Shown here one piece after another: positions 36,001 to 44,946 of a DNA stretch of 64,000 bases. How positions within the stretch are numbered: the stretch's first letter is position 1; each line of letters opens with the position of its first letter. A program made the translations under genes and the position numbers. This DNA comes from Lantana camara (taxonomy: Eukaryota > Streptophyta > Magnoliopsida > Lamiales > Verbenaceae). Where the stretch lies: positions 63,581,501 through 63,645,500 of the forward strand of contig CM074862.1 of the NCBI GenBank assembly GCA_037501455.1. The letters run 5' to 3'. The notes beneath the pieces are model-generated. The model was not told where the DNA came from, did not search any database, and was given only the letters and a program-made list of their open reading frames with translations.

Positions 36001-36165
36001 CTGTACGGTCAAGAAGTCGGGCCGTCACATTTTAGCTCCGCCTAGCCTAGTGAGTGTGTGGTCTCCCGTTCGCTTAGACTTGAGCTCGTATATGGACTTT
36101 CCATTTCATATGTGGGTTCAGGTTTAGGTGTGGGGGATGTGGTGGCCCACACTCCGGGTGCTACA
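30051..36165 (+). repeat. Element C 5' LTR (start missing, split by a solo LTR)
   Basis: The LTR covers about 30051-33118 and 36030-36165, ends CACTCCGGGTGCTACA and is followed by a primer binding site and gag. Its first ~80 bp or more are replaced by the end of B. It is related to the solo LTR inserted in it. Donor TCAAG/GTATGA (boundary 30645), exon-like block 31939-32022 between TGTCTCAG and GTATGG, hairpin TCAGT/ACTGA (32809-32827) and an acceptor ending at 32857 repeat the layout of the other families. GC dyads include CCCCGGGCGGGG at 31150-31161. Confidence 0.75.
33119..36029 (-). repeat. Solo LTR, C-related family (minus strand)
   Basis: Minus-strand ends are TGTGACGGCCCG at 36029 and GGGCGTCACA at 33119. 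TTTTA flanks both sides (33114-33118 and 36030-36034), and there is no internal region. On the minus strand it has donor ATCAAG/GTAAGA (boundary 35432/35431), exon-like block 34268-34195, and an acceptor at 33498. Two hairpins at 35018-35039 (arms AAAGTACCC/GGGTACTTT) and 35052-35069 (arms ACTACCC/GGGTAGT) both have GCC-rich loops. Confidence 0.93.
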
Positions 36166-36173
36166 TCCTAAAG

Positions 36174-36187
36174 TGGTATCAGAGCTC
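36174..36187 (+). promoter_or_regulatory. Element C primer binding site
   Basis: TGGTATCAGAGCTC lies 8 bp after the LTR end, with TGGTATCAGAGC matching the initiator-Met-tRNA site. Confidence 0.9.
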
Positions 36188-36364
36188 CGGATTGTAAAAT
36201 CGGAGTTCTAGTGTCGTGTTAAGTCTGTCTAGGTCGTACGGCGTAGGACAATGTGGATATGTGACTTCATGCACTTATTTGTTTTTCTCTTTGTTAATTA
36301 TGCACATGAACATGTATTGACCCGCACGCATATGTATTGGAATTTCTTGAATTTTTGCAAAAAT

Positions 36365-37169
36365 ATGCCTCCAAGAAGACATCACCGTTAGGATAGATCC
36401 CCCGAGCATCGTCATCACCGGGACCACTCTCCTCAAGAAGAGAATAATAATCCACAACCACCACAAATGGATCCGGGGAAGGCTTGTGATATTCTTAGAG
36501 CAGCGGAACCAAGAAAGAAACAACGCCCCTCTGGTCGGTAATCATGGAGGAGGTCTTATTAGGGCCACCCTTACAGAATTCAAGAATGAAAACCCACCGG
36601 TATTCATTGGTGGAAGTGACATTCAAGCTGAGGAATGGTTGGTCCACACAAATCGAGTATGGAATCTCATACCTGGTGGACCGGATGAGAAACTTCAGTG
36701 CACCCTTACCATGGTACAAGGACAAGCGTATAATTGGTGGTCTAGTGTTCAAGGCAAATTAGAGGCTTCCGGGAAAGAAATTACTTAGGAAGTGTTCGTC
36801 CGAGAGTTCAAAAACAAGTATATCCCGAAAGCTACCCGGAATAGATGCTTGAGAGAGTTTATGGATCTCAAGCAAGGAGGTATGTCGGTGACGGATTACA
36901 TTAATGAGTTCGGGAGGCTTTCTCGCCACGCCCCAAGTATTGCCAATGATGATGAAAGTAAAGCCTCGCAATTCCTTCAAGGACTTAGGGAGGACATGAA
37001 GGATGCTTTCGAAGCTTCAAATACTAGCACGTAGGCGAAGGTGACAGACAAAGGCTTGAGAGTTGAAGACCGTGTGGTTATGAGAAGGAAGAACTCACAT
37101 ATCGGCCAAGGTTCTAGTTCGGGTTCTCAAGAAATCCTTGGCAAGAGACCGGCGTATGAAGTTCATCCC
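36365..37169 (+). pseudogene. Element C gag (broken, cut by element D)
   Basis: It starts MPPRRHHR at 36365, then meets a stop at 36389. A proline/asparagine-rich linker follows and the frame shifts before 36486. The gag domain is then readable (VFIGGSDIQAEEWLVHTNRV, AYNWWSSVQGKL, VREFKNKYIPKATRN, FMDLKQGGMSVTDYINEFGR, FLQGLREDMKDAF), with stops at 36786 and 37032, both where Trp codons stand in relatives or context. The gene ends abruptly at ATCCC (37165-37169), the left target duplication of element D; the remainder of C lies beyond the window. Unlike A and D it has no CAG acceptor just before its ATG. Confidence 0.85.
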
Positions 37170-40100
37170 TGTGACGCCCCGTTATTTCGGTCATTCAGGT
37201 ATGACTTGTGTGCTCTTTAATTGCGCGTTTAAATTATTATGAATATGTGATTATATGATTTATTTATCATTAATTGAAATTCTTGATGATTTGAAATTAT
37301 TTGAATTTGAATTATGTGAATTCTTGAACTAATTGCGCTTGTACGACTTGTTTGCTTGTCGTTTCTATGTAAAATGAATTCAAAATTTCGTGAAAATTTT
37401 ATATGTTGGAGATATGTGTGTTATGAACATGTATATAAGCTTGTTTTACATTTTTGGATTCGTTTGATTGCGTTTTAAATTTAGTTGGTACGATTGGAAC
37501 CAAACCGGGGGCTAATGAGCACTTAGCACACCTTTGGTTCCGTATGTGATATATTGAGCTCGGGAACTCGGAATCGAGTTCTGTCAACTTCGTTGAACTC
37601 ATTTAAAAAATTTGAGTTTAATGAACTTAGCTTTATATTTTTCCAAAATTATTTGAACCTCCGAAATTCAACCGAAAACCGAAACGGACTCATAAACTGC
37701 CACCTTTTACCAAAATGGCCATAACTTCTTCAAACCTTGACCAAATTAACCATGGTTAGATCCCTTGGAACCCTAAATCAAACCTATAACACCCCATAGT
37801 CAGCCCCAACCGAACCAACCCTCATACTTAGAGAAAATTTGGCACAAATCCCCTGCTCTCCAGTCCTTTCCGTCACCTTATCACCTTTGGAGATTCAAAG
37901 CTCAAATCTCTTCCAACCTCCATCTAATCCACAAGGTGAGTTTAGGGTGATGATATAAATTCAATAGGGGTCATTTTGAACCAGGTATCCCCAATTTTAA
38001 GCATGTTTTCATGGAGATATGAAGATGATGATGAATAGTAGGTTATGGAACCATATCTTGATCTCATGCATTCCTTGGTGCTTTTGCTTATTTTATGGCA
38101 TGAAAGTGATCCTCTAAGCTTCCTATTTTCATTTATGTTCATTGATTATGTGGTAGTTGAAGAATTGGTGAGATGCCATTAATGAGTTTTGGAAGAAAAT
38201 GGAAGAAATGATCATATATGCACTCTCCTCACATTGATCACTTTGGGAGCATGTTTAAGTGTTATTTTGGAGTTATTTTATTACATATTTGTTATCATAT
38301 CAAAGCTGGACTTGTTGGTTAAGATTTGGCATGGTTGTTGCTCTGTTTTCGTCGTATTTTTCAGCTGGTATTGGGTGGTCGCGGCGGTGACCCCGATTAG
38401 TGCAAAATCGGTAGCGGCCACGACATGTGAGTGTAATGGTTGCATTATCTCACAGGTCGCCCCTGCGACCTAAATTAGTTCATTTTTGGTCGCGCCCACT
38501 ACCCCATTTTGGCCAAGTTTCGTGTTGTTGAAAAATTGGTTGAAAAATTCGGTTTTATTAGGTAGCGGCCGTGACCCCTTCATTTGCTGCATGAAATTTC
38601 AATTTTCAAACGTTAAATGCATGGTTTCCTTGGCTCGTTTTTGGTTCATACACTTCATTAACATGTCATATAATGTGTTATCTTGTGTATTATGAAAATT
38701 TATGATTTTTCATGGAATATTTGACGAGTTATGCTTCAACGTGCCATTTTGCTCCAAGTATGTGCATGCATGGATCTTTGCTCTTAAATTAAACCCTAAT
38801 GGCTTATGTATTCCTTAAATTATGACTTGCATGATTTGTATACATGAATTTCTTAGATTAATTTGATATACTATATGGAAGTTATGAACTTGATTGGATT
38901 CGAACGCTTCTTGAAACGAATGGAATGATCGTTTATATATCTTTAAGATATTAATTGCACACATGAACATGTTTATTACATAATATCACCTCTTATGCAT
39001 TCATATCATATGCATGACTTAGCCGTGCGTCTTATATGGTTATTTGAGTCTCACTTCACCTTGTTCGCACAGATCTAGGTGCAATTGGAGGCGAGGACGA
39101 GCAGTGAAGCTCTTACTCTTTTCCTTTTGTCTTTGAAGGTGGGTTTTCTCTACTATTTAGTTAAACGACCCTATATACTCCCAATGTGTAAAGATTTCGG
39201 CCAAAATTACAGTATGTATATAGAATTGTTTTCAAGAGTCAATGATTTCAACGTAAAGCCTTTATTTTATGAACCCTACCGAATGTTTTGGCGAGAATGA
39301 ATGATTGATTGCACGAATGGGGGCCCTGGGACTTAGTACACGTGGTTAACTGGGGAAGCAAGGGCTAACGGGGATCCCGTGTGCTAGTTCCACCAAACTA
39401 CGGCGATACCGGCCCTCACTAGGAGGCTAGCGGGGAATGGGAACCGGGCTTTTGGGGATTCATGTACCCCACTAGCCACAATGATTGAGGTGGCCGGGCC
39501 TTGCAAACCCGTCCACCTCCCGTAGGGAAAAGGTATAAATGATCATGAATGTGCACAAAGAATTGTTATGCATGAAAAGATTGAATGAATGAATGTCTAA
39601 TGGAATACAAAAGGTGTTGGTTGGTGATAATGCACGCCCACTCGCCGGGCCACAAAAGACCTAATTGAAAATTGATTGTTATAATCCCCTTGATGATTTC
39701 TTTATCTGACGCACTTGGGAAAATGCTTTTAAAACCTCATTTGGGATTATAACTTGCATGTGAATGTTTAAATACCGTCTTATACTATACTTATGCCCTG
39801 TTTTCATGCCCACCAGTCCCTTTCGGACTGAACCCGGATTGTTTTCAGTTGTTTTGTGCAGTTGTAAGGGAGCTAGGCGGGAATTCGAGTCGTTGTGTCT
39901 CGCATATATCTCTAGCTCTTATGTTTCGGTTTTACACCTGCATACTTATACTTTTGGTTATTGTATATGACTTATAGCTTGGAGCGTACATGTTGAGCCG
40001 TGATGGCATGTGAATAATGTATACGATCTATTTTGGAGCTTGATGTTCGTTATTCATGTTATATGATAATTATGCTTCCGCTTTATTGTTTTACTCGGAT

Positions 40101-40246
40101 TTGATTGTTTAAGGGTTAGTCCCACCTAGCATAGAGTGTGTGTTTGTCCCCGTTCGTCGTGATTTAGCTCGAGTATGGATCTTCCATTTTATATTCGGGT
40201 CGGGTCTCGGTGCGGGGGATGTGGTACCTCGCGCTCAGGTGCTACA
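37170..40246 (+). repeat. Element D first LTR
   Basis: TGTGACGCCCCG to GCTCAGGTGCTACA, 3077 bp, preceded by ATCCC. Putative leader-splicing signals: donor ACAAG/GTGAGT (boundary 37935), exon-like block 39073-39138 between TTCGCACAG and GTGGGT, hairpin CAGTCC/GGACTG (39814-39830), acceptors ending at 39848 and 39861. The AACCATGGTT palindrome lies at 37748-37757 and the GGTCGC/GCGACC dyad at 38455-38470. Confidence 0.92.
37936..39861 (+). other. Putative leader introns in the D first LTR
   Basis: Candidate intron 1 is 37936-39072 (GTGAGT to GCACAG), exon 2 is 39073-39138 (66 bp) and candidate intron 2 is 39139-39861 (GTGGGT to GTGCAG). Exon 2 is also 66 bp in the second LTR (46864-46929), the third LTR (56655-56720) and the minus-strand solo LTR (23225-23290). 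The consensus fits are seen directly; actual splicing is inferred. Confidence 0.5.
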
Positions 40247-40254
40247 TCCTAAAG

Positions 40255-40266
40255 TGGTATCAGAGC
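40255..40266 (+). promoter_or_regulatory. Element D first primer binding site
   Basis: TGGTATCAGAGC, 8 bp after the first LTR, followed by TTTGGTTGCAAAACC as in the second copy at 48045. Confidence 0.9.
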
Positions 40267-40458
40267 TTTGGTTGCAAAACCGGGCTCTAGTGTCGTGTGA
40301 GTCTGTCTAGGTTGTACGGCTATAGGAATTACTTATCATAGTGATTCTTTTGCATCCCTTACGTTATTATGCGGTTAATTCTTGCATTTTGATTGAATTA
40401 TTTCGCATTCCCATACATGAACTAAACATAGCACGTATTTCAGTATTTTATTTACAGG

Positions 40459-41165
40459 ATGCCTCCTCGAAGATATAGAGATCGATCTCCTGAACGGCGC
40501 CCTCGCCGTAATCGCTCTCCATCTCCTCCACCAGAACAACCGCCACAGGCAGAAGCTTTTGTGAACTCGGTTATAAATATTATTGATCAGAGGCTCTGAG
40601 ATTATGTGCCACCAGCACCACCTGCACCCACAGTGCCACCAGAGGCACCGATTTCTATCATATTTAGGGAGTTCCAGAACCAACGACCTCCTAAGTTCTT
40701 CAAGTGAAATGACATACAAACAGAAATGTGGCTGAAGAAAGTAGAGAGGATTTGGGAGCTCATTCCATGTGAGTCCCGAGAGAAAGCTCGTTGCACCATT
40801 ACTTTGATTCAGGGAGAGGCTTATTCTTGGTGGGAAAGCACCCGGATTGTTTTGGATGCCGTAGGAGAAGAGATTAATTGGGAAGTCTTTATCCGGGAGT
40901 TCAAGAACAAGTTCATCGCTCCTTCCGCCCGCGCTCGAAGATTGAAAGAATTTACCAAATTAAAGCAGGGAACGAGGTCTGTTGTGGAGTAAATTTCGGA
41001 GTATGAGAGGATGTCTCGATATGCACCCAATATAGCAAGTGATGACTTCCACAAAGCTGTGCAGTTTGTTCAAGGACTCTGACCCGATATTCAGGTATTT
41101 CTTGAGGTGGTTAACAAAGCACTTGGGCGAATGCTACTGCAAAGGCTCTAAAGGTAGAAAATGTC
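40459..41165 (+). pseudogene. Element D1 gag (broken)
   Basis: It starts MPPRRYRDRSP at 40459, one base after TTTATTTACAG, a strong acceptor-like sequence. The gag domain reads WLKKVERIWELIPCE, AYSWWESTRIVL, FIREFKNKFIAPSARARR and FTKLKQGTRSVVE. Stops occur at 40597, 40705, 40990 and 41080. Those at 40597 and 41080 are also in D2 (48387, 48870), so they predate the separation of the two copies. Confidence 0.88.
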
Positions 41166-44100
41166 GTGAATGCTCGTAGATCATCTCACCGGTAGGGACA
41201 GGGATCCGGTTCAGGCTCGGGATTTAATCCGGGAAAAGGCCCTTGACTTCAGTAGCTCCACGATCAAAGGGACCTTTCAAGAAGCCTTATGCTCCAAAAC
41301 CAGCACCAAAGACACAGCCAGCTCCTTCAGGGTCTCGACAGGATGTACCACCGTGCACTTATTGTGGGAGACCTACCCACAACTATCATACTTATCGAAA
41401 AAGGTTAGGTCTTTGCCTTATTTGTGGAAAGGGGACACATATGGCCAATACTTGTCCCGATAGGAATCCGGATTTTCAAGCTGGAGCTCAAAGACCTCTT
41501 GTATCGGCGCGTTCTTTTGCTCTCGAGGGCGAGGAACAGAATGTTGAGGCCGACCTAAATGTCGTGGTGGAAGGTACCGTTTTGCATTCATAACACGAAC
41601 ATCCATGCATTATTCAACCCTGGTGCTACGCATTCTTTTATATCTTGTGATCTATGTGCTTCTCTGTGCTTGCCTGCTCTTTCTGTGGATACTTATTTTC
41701 TGGTTAGCTCTGCTCTTGGAAAAAGTTTGCAGACAGATCGGGTTGTCCAGGATTTTCCAGTGTTGTTGGAAGGGAAAGATTATCCGGCAGACTTCATCGT
41801 GATGCCTATGAAGGAATACGGGGTAATTTTGGGTATGGATTGGCTATTCAAGCACCAGGCTATCGTTGATTGTTTTTCACAGAAAGTGAAGTTGGGTGAA
41901 GAGATTATAGTGGGAATTGGATCGAAAACCGTAACATTGTTGTCTTTCACGGAAGCTCACAAGTTATTAAGAGATGGAGCCATGGGATATATCGCATATC
42001 TCCTTAATAAACTGAAGGATCAAACACGGTTTGAAGAGACAACCGTGGTGAAGAAATATCCCGATGTATTTCTGGAAAATTTGGGTTCTCTACCGCCGGA
42101 TAGGGAGATTGAGTTTGTAATTGATCTATATCCGAGATCAGCGCCGTATTCCAAGACTCCTTATCGGATGGCTCCAGCATAATTGAAAGAATTGAAGATT
42201 CAGTTTGAAGAGTTTCTCAGAATTAGGTATATTCGACCGAGTTCATCTCCTTGGGGTACTGCAGTACTTTTTGTTAAGAAGAAGGACGGGACATTGAGAA
42301 TGTGTATTAACTACAGGGAATTGAATCGGATGACTATAAAGAATAAGTATCCTTTACACCACATCGAGGATTTATTCGATATGTTGCAAGGATCGGGGGT
42401 GTATTCGAAATTGGATTTGAGACAAGGGTACTCCCAATTGAAGATCCGGGAAGCAGACATTCCAAAGACAGGATTCACGGGCATTATGAGTTCGTAGTGA
42501 TGCCCTTTGGTTTAACTAATGCCCCCACAACATTTATGGATATGATGCATAGAATTTTTCGTCCCTATCTCGACAAGTTTGTGGTGATTTTCATTGATGA
42601 CATTCTAGTATATTCTCGGACAGTTGAAGATCATGCTCGATATCTCAAGTTAGTGTTGGATACGTTGATAGAGCACCGATTGTATGCGAAGTTTAGCAAG
42701 TGTGAATTTTGGATTGAACGGGTTGCTTTTCTAGGCCACGTCGTTTCAAACAAGGGTTTGGAAGTAGATCCCTCGAAAATTGAGATGGTCTTACAGTGGC
42801 AAACTCCGAAGAATGCCTCCGAGGTAAGAAGTTTCTTGGGTTTAGCGGGCTATTATCGGAGATTTGTACAGGACTTTTCAAGAATCACCGCTCCTTTAAC
42901 CCGATTGACTAAGAAAGAGGTTAAATTTGAGTGGGATTCGGCTTGTGAGGCGAGTTTCCAATTGTTAAGGGAGAAATTAACCACTGCACCTATGTTAGCA
43001 CTTCCCAAAGGTAGCCAAGGATATACTCGTTTATACGGATGCCTCGAAAGAAGGCTTGGGTTGTGGATTAATGCAGAAAGGGAAAGTGTTCGCCTCGCCT
43101 CTAGGAAGTTGAAGGAACACGAAAAGAATTATCCCACGCATGATCTCGAACTTGCACCCGTGATATTTGCTTTGGGAAAATGGAGACATTATCTTTATGG
43201 AATTTCATTTGAGATCTTTTCCGACCACAAGAGTCTCCAGTATTTGTTTTCTCAAAAGGAACTAAATATGAGACACAGGCTTTGGATGGAATTTCTCGAG
43301 GATTATGATTATAGAATTAAATACCATCCCCGGAAAAGCCAACGTGGTCGCGGATGCATTGAGCACGAAGTCTAGTGTATCTAATATGGAAGGAACGAGT
43401 GGAGATAAAGAAGAACCAATTAAGGTATGATCTCGTATCTCTAATATCTCGATTCATTCGGATTTGAGACAATGGATATTTGTGGCACAAAGGAATGATC
43501 TTGAGGTTCAGAAGTTAGCCGAGAAAGCTCGGGAAGATCCTAAAGTCCATTTGGGTTTGATGACATGGGACTTCTAAGGTTCAAGACGAGGGTGGTTGCA
43601 CCGGAAGAATTAAAACGGATTATTCTGGAAGAAGCTCACCGGTCAGGGTATTCGATACATCCCGGGGGAAACAAAATATATAAGGAGTTGAAGCAGCTTT
43701 ATTGGTGGAACGGACTTAAAAGGGATGTAGTAAACTTTGTGAAACAGTGCTTAACTTGCCAGTTAGTGAAAGCCGAGCATCAGAAGCCATCGGGGCTACT
43801 TCAACCGTTACCTATTCCGAAATGGAAATGGAAACAAGTGGCGACGGATTTCGTTTCGGGTCTTCCGAGAGTGAAGGGTGGTCTTGATGGAATTTGGGTA
43901 ATCGTGGATCGGTTGACAAAATCGGCACATTTTCTTGCTATTCAGATGTCGGATAAAATGACTAAGTTAGCTCAGAAGTATGTTCGTGAAATTGTCCGAC
44001 TTCATGGAATACCGGATAGTATTGTTTCAGACCGAGATCCCAGGTTCACTTCGAGATTTTGGCAAGAATTACAAAGAAATCTGGGAACAAGGCTTCAATT

Positions 44101-44913
44101 CAGCACAGTTTTCCATCCTCAGACGAACGGACAGTCAGAAAGGCTAATCAAATATTTGGAGGTTATGTTGAGAGCATGTGCATTAGATTTTCCGAGTTCG
44201 TGGAACAAACAATTGCCTTTGATTGAGTTTGCTTATAACAACAGTTTTCAAGCTTCGATAGAAATGGAACCCTTTGAAGCTCTCTACGGACGAAAATGCC
44301 GGTCTCCGTTGTTCTTTGATTTGGAAGAGTGGAATTGGACCAAACAGGAAGGTGTAAAACGATGGGAGAAAATGGAAAATCCTTCCATGGCCGTGCAAGA
44401 AGCGATTGATAAGGTCCAAATAATACAACAACGGATGAAAGCAGCTCAGGATCGACAGAAAAGTTATGCAGATCACCAAAGGACGAATATTGAGTTCGAA
44501 GTGGGCGATAGAGTCTTCCTAAAGGATTCTCGATGATCGGAAAAGGAGGAAAACTGAATATTCGGTATTTAGGCCCGTATGAGATTTTGGAGAGAATCGG
44601 GGATACAACTTACCGTTTGGACCTACCTCCGAGTTTGACTGGGATTCACAATGTATTCCATGTTTCTCAGCTTCGGAAGTACTATCTGGATGAATCCGAG
44701 ATCCTACCCGTTGAAGAAGTGGAACTTGAGCCTAACCTTACCTTCGTTCAGAAATCGGTTAAGATATGGGATCGGAAATTTCAAGAACTCAGAAATTAGC
44801 AAATCCCACTGGTTAAGGTCTTATGGTTAAGTGATAAAACGGAAGAGGCTACATGGGAGACGGAGGATAAGATGAAAAGATTCCACCCCGTGTTATTTCA
44901 GGATAATCAATGA
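41166..44913 (+). pseudogene. Element D1 pol (broken; integrase open)
   Basis: The zinc-knuckle region is CTYCGRPTHNYHTYRK then CLICGKGTHMANTC (C-X2-C-X4-H-X4-C). Protease carries LFNPGATHSFIS: Asn replaces the catalytic Asp (41616-41618). A stop at 42180 and a frameshift near 42475 break RT; its FIDD is at about 42589-42600. RNase H has a frame change near 43025. A 324-codon open frame (43565-44536) holds the whole integrase: zinc site HRSGYSIH with CLTC, core DFVSG, VSDRDP and NGQSE, with exactly 35 residues between the second Asp and the Glu. A small deletion near 44525 shifts the frame before the C-terminal part (YRLDLPPSLTGIHNVFH, ILP, DRKFQELRN). A stop at 44797-44799 precedes the chromodomain. 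An extra T near 41581 is private to D1; the protease change, the 42180 stop and the RT and RNase H frameshifts are shared with D2. Confidence 0.92.
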
Positions 44914-44946
44914 ATCCGAGGACGGATTCTTTTAAGGGGGAGAGCT
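44911..44946 (+). promoter_or_regulatory. Element D1 stop/hairpin/polypurine module
   Basis: TGA (44911) overlaps the hairpin GAATCCG, AGGA, CGGATTC (44912-44929), a perfect 7-bp stem, followed by TTTTAAGGGGGAGAGCT and the LTR. The best-preserved example of the module with its stop codon. Confidence 0.9.

Noticed and set aside
36486..36788. A stand-alone cellular gene of 100 codons
   Set aside because: It is the gag domain of element C, in register with the same region of A and D and preceded by LTR and primer site.
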